Positions 16,187 to 23,240 of a stretch of DNA of 30,025 nucleotides are shown here, piece after piece. Source of the DNA: Methanobacteriota archaeon (GTDB taxonomy: Archaea; Halobacteriota; Methanomicrobia; Methanomicrobiales; Methanomicrobiaceae). Position 1 is the stretch's first letter, and every line of letters begins with the position of its first letter. The notes beneath the pieces are model-generated. The model was not told the DNA's origin and did not search any database. It was given only the letters and a program-made list of their open reading frames with translations. The stretch lies in assembly GCA_023396365.1 (NCBI GenBank), contig JAEWWL010000013.1:1-30025 (forward strand), read 5' to 3'. The position numbers and the translations under genes are program-made.

Positions 16187-16882
16187 GTAAAAGTTGGGAA
16201 AAAAAATAGATAAATGTTCTGAAGTTTCACAACCCTGCAGCCTAAAAAAATGTAAAAAAAAAGGGCCATTTAATTAACAAAAATCAATTGTTAATACCTT
16301 TAAATTAATATGCATGTTTTTAGAGGACGCGTCAGAAAAATCAAATAGAAAGCCTTATAACTAAGTTAAATTGATTTAAACAATTTTTTTGAGGATTAAA
16401 GACCATAATAAAGTCTGTTTTAAAAAAAATCAGCATTAAATAAACTTATCAGGATTAGTAGATGAACGCATTAAGGCAATAGTAATTGACAGAGTATATT
16501 AAATTAACAGCAAATCAGAAATTTTATTTTAATGCTGTTATGATGTGGTGATTCTGAATATCATATAAATCCAAAATTCTTTGAATTACTCCCTGAAAAT
16601 CAGTTATGCTTTCATTTTAGCCGGCGGTTTTTTATTATCATTTTGAATTTTTCCAGATATTTACCCTGCTGCCGGTGCGGTTTTCCAAACATGCTTTCTG
16701 AATTTATTTTGTCATTATTAATGTGGTGCCGCCGACTGTGCCGCACCGAAAAAAAAGAAATAATATTTTACCTATCAAGTGTGAAATAAGTCTGTTATAA
16801 ACTTTAATGTGAAATGAAGAAAAGCCGCATTATTGTTTGATTAAAACAGGCCCTAATAACGGCCTGAATCGAGGTTATTTCA
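16187..16882. promoter_or_regulatory. divergent intergenic region between fwd/hdr operon and ftr
   Basis: About 0.7 kb with no supported gene. Contents seen: a minus-strand TATA-like site near 16208-16215; an 8-bp inverted repeat TAACAGCA (16505-16512) / TGCTGTTA (16533-16540); a G+C-rich island at 16621-16748 with complementary arms; a repeated AAGTCTGTT (16411-16419 and 16788-16796), each followed by TATA-like TTTAAA or ATAAAC; and the ftr leader hairpin. The second AAGTCTGTT-TATAAAC copy is a plausible ftr core promoter, giving a start near 16820. Confidence 0.45.
16847..16882 (+). promoter_or_regulatory. leader hairpin / possible pseudoknot at the ftr ribosome binding site
   Basis: CAGGCC (16847-16852) pairs perfectly with GGCCTG (16861-16866) around an 8-nt loop. 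Loop bases AATAAC (16855-16860) are complementary to GTTATT (16874-16879), which overlaps the end of the Shine-Dalgarno sequence GAGGT (16871-16875). The ftr ATG is at 16883. The lengths (loop 1 of 2 nt, no gap between stems, loop 3 of 7 nt) fit a classical H-type pseudoknot. Function is inferred only. Confidence 0.35.
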
Positions 16883-17767
16883 ATGGAATTAAACGGAGTT
16901 ACAATCGAAAACGAATATGCAGAGGCATTCCCAAACTGGGCATGCAGAGTAATTATTACCGCAATCAATGAGAAGTGGGCATTCCAGGCAGCAACAGAGG
17001 CAACAGGATTTGCAACATCGGCAATAGGCTGCCCCTGTGAGGCAGGAATTGAGATGTTTGTATCAGCATCCGAAACACCTGACGGAAGGCCGGGCGTTGC
17101 AGTCCTTTTCTTTGCAGGCGGAAAGAAAAAATTAAAAGAGCAGGTTGTAGAGCGCCTTGCTGAATGTGTATTAACACAGCCGACAACAGCAGTCTTTGAC
17201 GGAATGCCTGACGCTGAAGAGAGAATTGATGTAAAGCTTCACTTCTTCGGCGACGGATATGAATACCAAAAGGAAGTAGGCGGCAGAAAGTGCTGGGCAA
17301 TTCCTATCATGAACGGAGAATATGTCGGCGAGGAGAGTTTTGGTATTGTAAAGGGTATTGCAGGCGGCAACTTCTTTATTATGGGAGAGAACCAGCCGGC
17401 AGCACTTATGGCAGCCGATGCCGCAATTGATGCAATTTATGAGGTTCCGGGATGCATGTGCTCATTCCCTGTTGTTGCATCAGGATCAAAAGTAGGCTCT
17501 AACAAGTACAAGTTCATGGTTGCAACAACAAATGAAAAGTACTGCCCTACAATCCGCGACAGGGTAGCAGACACAAAAGTCCCTGAAGGTGTAAAGGCAG
17601 TCTATGAAATAGTAATTGACGGTGTTGATGAGGATTCAATAAGAGAGGCAACAAGAGCAGGAATTGAAGCCGCAACAAAGATCCCGGGGATCAAACTCAT
17701 CTCAGCAGGCAACTTTGGCGGAAACCTGGGTCCTTTCAAGTTCAACCTCTATGAGATTCTTGAATAA
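16883..17767 (+). CDS. ftr: formylmethanofuran:tetrahydromethanopterin formyltransferase
   Basis: The 294-residue cytoplasmic enzyme transfers the formyl group from formylmethanofuran to N5 of tetrahydromethanopterin, the step right after Fwd. Family-typical segments are the N-terminal NGVTIENEYAEAFP, the ATSAIGCPCEAGIE region (46-59), GIAGGNFFIMGE and the C-terminal GNFGGNLGPFKFNLYEIL. Length matches known Ftr proteins (about 297). GAGGT lies 7 nt before the ATG. It is transcribed away from the fwd/hdr operon across a 0.7-kb divergent spacer and is followed by a T-tract, so it is probably monocistronic. Confidence 0.97.
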   Translation: MELNGVTIENEYAEAFPNWACRVIITAINEKWAFQAATEATGFATSAIGCPCEAGIEMFVSASETPDGRPGVAVLFFAGGKKKLKEQVVERLAECVLTQPTTAVFDGMPDAEERIDVKLHFFGDGYEYQKEVGGRKCWAIPIMNGEYVGEESFGIVKGIAGGNFFIMGENQPAALMAADAAIDAIYEVPGCMCSFPVVASGSKVGSNKYKFMVATTNEKYCPTIRDRVADTKVPEGVKAVYEIVIDGVDEDSIREATRAGIEAATKIPGIKLISAGNFGGNLGPFKFNLYEILE

Positions 17768-17799
17768 TCCGGGATGTTGTTTTCCAAAAAATCAGAATC

Positions 17800-17810
17800 A
17801 ATTTTTTTTA
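17800..17810 (+). terminator. T-tract downstream of ftr
   Basis: Eight consecutive T residues (17802-17809) lie about 35 bp after the ftr stop, followed by further T-rich sequence. This is a typical archaeal intrinsic terminator signal. The rest of the spacer to 17948 is AT-rich and should hold the promoter of the following cluster. Confidence 0.5.
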
Positions 17811-17948
17811 ATTTTCTCAGGCTGCATCCGCAATTTTCAGATATAATGTAATATTCAGGGCACTTTTTTAATAATTGAGCAGGCAATCAAACAGATTAAA
17901 TATCATGCCGCCGAATTTTTTGTTAACGAAATTTTCGGTGACAAAATA

Positions 17949-18902
17949 ATGATTACACTGACACCCTCTGAAGTTAAAGAACGCTACGGACAGATGTTTT
18001 GCAAAAAATTCCTCGTAATTGTAGATGAAGATGCAAAAAAAGCAGAAATTATCGAACAGTGCTGCCACAGAGGTGCAATTGAATGGGATGTAATGAACAG
18101 AAGGCGTGCAGGAGGTGCTGTTGAGGCAATCACTGTTGAAGGCGCTTCGATGACAATTTCAGCAAAGCTTGGAACATATCCGATAAATTTTGGTGCGGCA
18201 GGAGAACATATCGGCGGACAGGCGCTTGAAAGTGTCGAAGTCGAAGGTGATTTTGTAACAACCGGATGGGCAGGAATTGCCGGTGCGGGTGTAGGTATTG
18301 CAGTCTGCCTCCCTCAGGCACCAGGAGTTTTAAAAACAGATTACCCGACAGAAGAGGACTTAAAAGCAGGAGGGGCAAGAACATGCAGGACAAAAATTAC
18401 AAGCCCAAAATATGTCAAAATTTCAATAGGAATTGATGACACTGATACAAAAGAATCAGGTGCAACCTGGGTTTTAGCCTCCAAATGTGCAGAGGCGTGC
18501 AAAATTGAAGGTGTTGAATACCTAAACATGCGTCTTATTCAGCTAAACCCGAAAGTTCCGAACAAAACAACAAACTGCGTGGGATCAGCCCTTAACTTTG
18601 CAGTAAGACCGGACAGGGTTGACGAACTTTTAATATTTGTCAGAGACTTCATAGAAGAAAATGCTGTAAGCAAAGACACCGGAATTGCTGTTATAAGAGG
18701 ACTTTCCCTTCCTGAGTCACCCTTCCTTGAAAAAATAAAAACTGAAATTCTGACAAGAGAAGAGTGCGAAAAAGAAGCCGAAAGACTTGGCATAGAGTAC
18801 ATCGACTCTGCAAAAAGTAAGGGCAGAATAGGTGCATTAGGAGCAGTTCTCTGGGCAAACAGAGGTATTGAGGCCGCAGGGCTTTTTGGCGAACATCTCT
18901 GA
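17949..18902 (+). CDS. TiaS-like DDTD-domain protein, methanogenesis marker 11-like paralogue
   Basis: The 317-residue protein has an N-terminal domain ending in a Gly-rich segment (GWAGIAGAGVGIAVCLP, 106-122), then ISIGIDDTDTKESGATW (148-164) and, near the C-terminus, KGRIGALGAVLW. The GIDDTD motif followed by a late GxIGA motif is the signature of the kinase-like domain of TiaS, which agmatinylates tRNA-Ile2 cytidine and contains an ATP-dependent phosphorylating domain. TiaS carries the motif at its N-terminus; here it is in mid-protein. The next gene has the same architecture, so the two are tandem paralogues. GGTGA lies 7 nt before the ATG. It heads the cluster leading to the aks genes. 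Role unknown; ATP-dependent phosphoryl transfer is a motif-based guess. Confidence 0.8.
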   Translation: MITLTPSEVKERYGQMFCKKFLVIVDEDAKKAEIIEQCCHRGAIEWDVMNRRRAGGAVEAITVEGASMTISAKLGTYPINFGAAGEHIGGQALESVEVEGDFVTTGWAGIAGAGVGIAVCLPQAPGVLKTDYPTEEDLKAGGARTCRTKITSPKYVKISIGIDDTDTKESGATWVLASKCAEACKIEGVEYLNMRLIQLNPKVPNKTTNCVGSALNFAVRPDRVDELLIFVRDFIEENAVSKDTGIAVIRGLSLPESPFLEKIKTEILTREECEKEAERLGIEYIDSAKSKGRIGALGAVLWANRGIEAAGLFGEHL

Positions 18903-18938
18903 CTGAAAAAAAAAGAAAAAAAAGAGAAGAAGAAAATC

Positions 18939-19883
18939 ATGTCTTCAATTAAAAACCCGGACAGAAAAATTGATTCCGGCGAAGCTGAAAAAAAAAACGG
19001 CAAGGGAGAAATATTTCTCAAAAACCCATATTCAGTCACATATCCTGAAATTATAGGAATTGCATCAGAAGACGGGGCTTTTGCTGAAATTATCGAGAGA
19101 TTTGACTGCATTGGAGGTGCAATGTGGACAAACAAACACTATACAAAAAGCCCTCTTGTGAAATCGTCAAAAATAATTGGAAATACACAGAGATTTTTGT
19201 GTAAAACCGGAAAGGCAGAACTTGAACTTCAGGGTTCATATTTCCCTGCAGGAATTAGCAGTGTTTCTGTTGAAGATGATGAAATCTCAGTCACATATAT
19301 TGGAATGGGAGGCGGCGGTGTCGGTGCAAGCATCTGCAGGTCATCTGCAGGAGGTGTCCTAAGGCACAAAAGTGATCCCTGCGGTGGTGGAAAAGTTGCA
19401 GGCTCAACAATATGGCTTCCCCGGATGAAGAGAGTTGTAATCGGCCTTGATGACACCGATACTCCTGAAGAAGGTGCAACATGGACTCTTGCACATAACA
19501 TATCAAAAGCTGTTGAAGATAAAAAATCAAGATATCTGTCGCATACAATAACACAGCTTTTTCCGGTTCCCTACAGGACAAAAAACTGCGTTGCAATAGC
19601 ATGCGAGTTCGCATCCGCTGATCCAAAAAGTCTTATTGACAGATTTGAAGCATATGTCTCAAAATACACACTCTCTGAAAAGACAGGCCTTTGCGCCTAC
19701 ATCGGATTTGACACATCGCCTCTTTTAAATTACGGAAAAGCAGTAAAAAAAGGCGAAGTGACTCTTCAGGATTTTGAAAAGATAAGAGAATTCTTGGAGA
19801 TTAGAATTGAAGGCCGCGGAATAATCGGAGCGGCGGCGGCAATTTCCTATTACACAAATTACGAAGAGGCCCTATTAATATGA
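18939..19883 (+). CDS. methanogenesis marker protein 11-like (TiaS-like DDTD domain)
   Basis: The 314-residue protein contains DCIGGAMWTNKHY (56-68), a Gly-rich YIGMGGGGVGASICR (120-134), VVIGLDDTDTPEEGATW (166-182) and a late EGRGIIGAAAAI. I recognise this as most like the methanogen-restricted marker protein 11 family, from memory of the family and not from a search. It shares its domain order with the preceding gene. The first ~28 residues are charged and poorly conserved-looking, and the ribosome binding site is weak (GAAGAAG in an A-rich tract), so the true start could lie a little downstream. The stop overlaps the next ATG by 4 bp, so it is co-translated with the radical SAM gene. Confidence 0.78.
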   Translation: MSSIKNPDRKIDSGEAEKKNGKGEIFLKNPYSVTYPEIIGIASEDGAFAEIIERFDCIGGAMWTNKHYTKSPLVKSSKIIGNTQRFLCKTGKAELELQGSYFPAGISSVSVEDDEISVTYIGMGGGGVGASICRSSAGGVLRHKSDPCGGGKVAGSTIWLPRMKRVVIGLDDTDTPEEGATWTLAHNISKAVEDKKSRYLSHTITQLFPVPYRTKNCVAIACEFASADPKSLIDRFEAYVSKYTLSEKTGLCAYIGFDTSPLLNYGKAVKKGEVTLQDFEKIREFLEIRIEGRGIIGAAAAISYYTNYEEALLI

Positions 19884-20896
19884 GTCTTGCACTCCTAAAA
19901 CCAAAGCTTCTTGAAGCCGGAACGGCGAGGCTTACCGGAGAGATTACTGACTTTGGCAGGGAGTCGCATGCAGGGCCGGGGGCTGGAAAATCCAAATCAG
20001 TCTTCTTCTCAGATGGCAGAACAAGAATCAGGCTTTTGGTTTCTGATGAAAGTGATGAAAGTGATGAAAGCCCTGTTGAGATACACGTTTTTGGAAAGAA
20101 TCCGGCAGGCGGATTTAAAGCAGAACTTATTTTTGAGGATTTTGTTGTGCAGGGCAAAATCGAAGAGGAGGGTCTGCACTGTCCAAAGCAGGCATATATT
20201 ACAGTCAGTGAAGGCTGTATTTTCAGGTGCAGATTCTGCAATGTTCCCAATCAGGAAAAACACATTAAAAGTCCTGAAGAGGTTTACAGGCTTGTAGAGT
20301 CGGTAAAAGACTCAGTTGAGTGTATATCTGTAACAAGCGGGGTTATTGGAAGTGTGGAAGAAGATGAGGAAAGGGTACTGGAGGTTGTAAAAAAGCTCTC
20401 TTCATTTAATCTTCCAATCGGCGTTTCAATATATCCTTCAATAAAAACTCCAAAAAAACTTTTTGACCTTGGTGTATGTGAGGTAAAATTCAATCTTGAA
20501 ACGGCAACTGATGAACTTTTTGAGGAGATTTGCAGGCCTTCAAAAGGGAAAAACAGCCCTGACAGAACTGATCTTATAAAGGCACTCTCTGACTCTGTTT
20601 TAATCTTTGGAAAAAACCGGGTTTTTTCAAACGTAATCCTGGGCCTTGGTGAGACCGACAGTGAAATGGAATCCTGCATCAGAATGCTTTGCGAAATGGG
20701 AGTAATTCCGGTAATAAGACCCCTTACACCATCAGCAGAGCTTGCAGACTATAGAAGACCATCAGCAGAGAGAATCTTTAAAATCTCAGCTTTTTTAAAG
20801 GAAGAACTCATTAAAGCCGGTCTTGACACAACAAAAGCGCTTACAATGTGCACAAGATGCACGGGATGCGATCTTGTGCCGGGGAGGGATTTGTAG
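19880..20896 (+). CDS. radical SAM protein of unknown substrate
   Basis: The 338-residue protein has a canonical radical SAM cluster motif C113-x3-C117-x2-C120 (CIFRCRFC), preceded by an unusual ~110-residue N-terminal domain. The C-terminus has C324-x2-C327-x2-C330 (CTRCTGCDLVPGRD), which could hold an auxiliary cluster. A run of three identical 9-bp units (TGATGAAAG, 20044-20070) encodes DESDESDES in a surface-type loop. It overlaps the marker-11-like gene by 4 bp and ends exactly where the IorA-like gene begins, so it is firmly in the operon. It is not Mmp10-like in layout. A role in coenzyme or protein modification for methanogenesis is likely, but the reaction is unknown. Confidence 0.85.
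   Translation: MSLALLKPKLLEAGTARLTGEITDFGRESHAGPGAGKSKSVFFSDGRTRIRLLVSDESDESDESPVEIHVFGKNPAGGFKAELIFEDFVVQGKIEEEGLHCPKQAYITVSEGCIFRCRFCNVPNQEKHIKSPEEVYRLVESVKDSVECISVTSGVIGSVEEDEERVLEVVKKLSSFNLPIGVSIYPSIKTPKKLFDLGVCEVKFNLETATDELFEEICRPSKGKNSPDRTDLIKALSDSVLIFGKNRVFSNVILGLGETDSEMESCIRMLCEMGVIPVIRPLTPSAELADYRRPSAERIFKISAFLKEELIKAGLDTTKALTMCTRCTGCDLVPGRDL
20044..20070 (+). repeat. three-unit 9-bp in-frame tandem repeat
   Basis: Three exact copies of TGATGAAAG stand in tandem inside the radical SAM gene. The unit is a multiple of three, so changes in copy number would add or remove Asp-Glu-Ser without shifting the frame. Confidence 0.9.
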
Positions 20897-22135
20897 ATGA
20901 AAGGTGAGATGATTCTTGCAGAAGCGGTAATAAAAGGCTCTGATACATGCTATGGAGTTCCGGGATACCCCGTAACAGAATTATGCAGATATTCACGTGC
21001 GGAATACACAGTGAATGAAAAAACAGCTCTTGAATATGCTCTTGGAGATTCACTCTCAGGGCTTAGATCTGTTGTAATCGTTAAAAACGCAGGCATGAAC
21101 GCACTATGCGACCCGCTTGTAAATGCAACAACCCAGGGTCTTTTGGGAGGTGTAGTGATAATTGCCGGAGATGACACAGAAGTTGCTGCATCACAAAACA
21201 GACAGGATTCAAGATATTTTGCTGAAATATCCGAGTCCCCACTGATTGAGCCGGATGAATCAAACTTATCATCAGCAGTTGAATCTGCAATGCAGGCATC
21301 AGAGCGGTTTTCAAGAGTCTGCATAATTCGTGTTGCATCAAAAATTCTTGAAGCCTGCATCGAAGATTACCAGTTTCCCTTTAGAAAAAATGGAACAGGA
21401 AACCTCGCACCTCCTAATCTTACCATGAAAGGGCGGTGTGAATACGCTGACAATCTGACAAATGAGATGTATGAATGGTCAAAGCCGCCGTTTATCTGGC
21501 CGCCCTGCAAAGATTTAGTAGAATTAAACTCACCCTGCAAAACAACAGAGCAGGATTATTCAGGAAGGGATTTTTTAAGCGAACATCATACTGCCTGCCC
21601 GCCAAAGATAACAAAAGACCCTGAGTCCTGCGAAAAACGTAAGTTTTCCCGGACACTTTGCAAAGACTGCCCCTTTAAAACTCTTTTTGAAATTATAACA
21701 GATTCAGGTGAAATGGCAGTTATTGATACAGGATGTTCACTTCTGGCAAAAAATCCGCCATACGGATTTGGACTTGCAAACTACGGACTTGGATCATCTC
21801 CTGCTGTTGCGGCAAAGAGCACAAAGATTGCACTTATAGGAGATTACGCAGTTTTGCATTCGGCAATCAACGCATTATTTGATATTTATGATAAAGAAAT
21901 TTCACTTCTCTGCATTGTCATCAATAACAAAAAAATGGCAATGACTGGCAGACAGAGCATTCCTGACATCACAAGATGGCTAAAACCATTTTGTCCTGAA
22001 GTAACAGACGCAAATGACCCTGCATTAAAAAATATTGTCAGTTCTGCTATTGAAAAGAGAAAAGACTGCTTTAAAATTATTGTTGTAAACGGCAACTGCC
22101 CAAAAGGTTGTGAGCATGAAAAAATTAAATGTTGA
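20897..22135 (+). CDS. IorA-like thiamine-diphosphate enzyme lacking the ferredoxin domain
   Basis: The 412-residue protein follows the layout of the alpha subunit of indolepyruvate:ferredoxin oxidoreductase. A pyrimidine-binding domain carries the activating Glu41 (TVNEKTALEYALGDSL) and AASQNRQDSRYFAEISESPLIEPD (97-120). A linker holds many cysteines, including LCKDCPFKTLF (254-264). A TPP-binding domain follows (VIDTGCSLL, IGDYAVLHSAINALF, VINNKKMAMTG). Typical IorA is about 600 residues and ends in a two-cluster ferredoxin domain, which is absent here, and no iorB partner is nearby. This points to non-oxidative decarboxylation or a related reaction. Placed directly before aksA, it is a candidate for 2-oxosuberate decarboxylation in coenzyme B synthesis; this is inference. 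The ATG abuts the upstream stop. Confidence 0.82.
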   Translation: MKGEMILAEAVIKGSDTCYGVPGYPVTELCRYSRAEYTVNEKTALEYALGDSLSGLRSVVIVKNAGMNALCDPLVNATTQGLLGGVVIIAGDDTEVAASQNRQDSRYFAEISESPLIEPDESNLSSAVESAMQASERFSRVCIIRVASKILEACIEDYQFPFRKNGTGNLAPPNLTMKGRCEYADNLTNEMYEWSKPPFIWPPCKDLVELNSPCKTTEQDYSGRDFLSEHHTACPPKITKDPESCEKRKFSRTLCKDCPFKTLFEIITDSGEMAVIDTGCSLLAKNPPYGFGLANYGLGSSPAVAAKSTKIALIGDYAVLHSAINALFDIYDKEISLLCIVINNKKMAMTGRQSIPDITRWLKPFCPEVTDANDPALKNIVSSAIEKRKDCFKIIVVNGNCPKGCEHEKIKC

Positions 22136-23240
22136 AATCTGCGATGTGACACTTCGTGACGGCGAACAGACACCCGGAGTTACATTCACATGCGATGAGA
22201 AATGTGCGATTGCAGAAAAGTTAGACGCAATAGGTGTTGAAGTAATAGAAGCCGGTTTTCCAAGCGTTTCTGAAAACGAGAGAAAAAGTGTAAGGACAAT
22301 TTCAGAACTTGGGCTTAGTGCAAAGACATGCTGCCTTTCACGATGTGTCAAATCAGACCTTGATGCCGCAATCGACTGCGGAGTTGACCTTGTAAGCATC
22401 TTTTTTGCAACATCCCCCCTTCACATCAGAATTAAGTACAAAAAGACAAGGGATGAGATGCTTTCACTTGCACTTGACATGGTCGATTATGCAATAGATC
22501 ACGGAATTTCAGTCCGTTTCTCAGCCGAAGATGCGTCAAGGACAGAGATCTCGTTTTTAAAAGAGATGTTTAAGAAGGGGGCTGAAAGAGGCGCATCCTA
22601 CAGCAGTTTTGCAGACACTGTCGGATGCATGACTCCGGTTGAGATGTATGAGGCTGTTCTTGAACTGAAAAAAGATTTAAAAAATCCTCTCTGTGTGCAC
22701 TGCCACAATGACATGGGATTTGCATCCGCAAACACCTTTACAGCCGCACAGGCAGGCGCATTTCAGCTCCATACAACTGTAAACGGAATCGGCGAGCGTG
22801 CAGGAAATGCAAGCCTTGAAGAAGTCCTTGTAGCCCTCCGGATGAAAGGAGGCGTTGACCGCTATGACCTTACAGGCCTTAAGGAGATTTCAAGGCTTGT
22901 TGAAAAAACATCAGGCATCTGTGTTTCAAGAACAAAGGCTGTTGTCGGCGAGCATGCTTTTTCACACGAGAGCGGAATCCACATCGCCGCTATTTTAAAA
23001 GACAGAAACACTTACGAATTTTTCCCGCCGGAGATGGTCGGAGGAGAGCAGAAGTTTCTTTTGGGAAAACATACCGGAAGAAAAGGACTTGAGCATATTC
23101 TAAAGAGTATTGGCTGTGAATTAACATCTGATCAGGTCACATGGACTCTTGAGAGAATAAAGACAATCAGCGAGGGAAAATGCAGTATAACACAGGATGT
23201 TCTGATGTCTGTCATAAAATCCGCAAAACAGGAGAAATAA
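22116..23240 (+). CDS. aksA: homocitrate synthase family, coenzyme B pathway (AksA)
   Basis: The ~374-residue protein belongs to the 2-isopropylmalate/homocitrate synthase family: DVTLRDGEQTPGV near the N-terminus (catalytic Arg, metal Asp), CVHCHNDMGFASAN (metal His pair) and GIGERAGNASLEE. AksA condenses acetyl-CoA with 2-oxoglutarate, 2-oxoadipate and 2-oxopimelate in the chain extension to 2-oxosuberate. The length is that of AksA (about 375-390) and lacks the ~130-residue leucine-feedback domain of full LeuA. The neighbours aksD, aksE and aksF decide the assignment over LeuA or citramalate synthase. The ATG at 22116 is preferred over GTG 22110 because AGGT lies 7 nt before it; the start overlaps the preceding gene. 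Confidence 0.9.
   Translation: MKKLNVEICDVTLRDGEQTPGVTFTCDEKCAIAEKLDAIGVEVIEAGFPSVSENERKSVRTISELGLSAKTCCLSRCVKSDLDAAIDCGVDLVSIFFATSPLHIRIKYKKTRDEMLSLALDMVDYAIDHGISVRFSAEDASRTEISFLKEMFKKGAERGASYSSFADTVGCMTPVEMYEAVLELKKDLKNPLCVHCHNDMGFASANTFTAAQAGAFQLHTTVNGIGERAGNASLEEVLVALRMKGGVDRYDLTGLKEISRLVEKTSGICVSRTKAVVGEHAFSHESGIHIAAILKDRNTYEFFPPEMVGGEQKFLLGKHTGRKGLEHILKSIGCELTSDQVTWTLERIKTISEGKCSITQDVLMSVIKSAKQEK

Noticed and set aside
16150..16269. 40-codon N-terminal extension of the FwdG-like ferredoxin
   Set aside because: The extension is Phe-rich, runs through the TATA-like and operator-like sequences, and is not part of the ferredoxin fold; the ATG at 16149 is the better start.
18539..19135. Minus-strand open frame of 198 codons across the two DDTD genes
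   Set aside because: It crosses the boundary of two sense genes with clear motifs; the Phe/Ser-rich translation is typical of an antisense frame in A-rich coding DNA.
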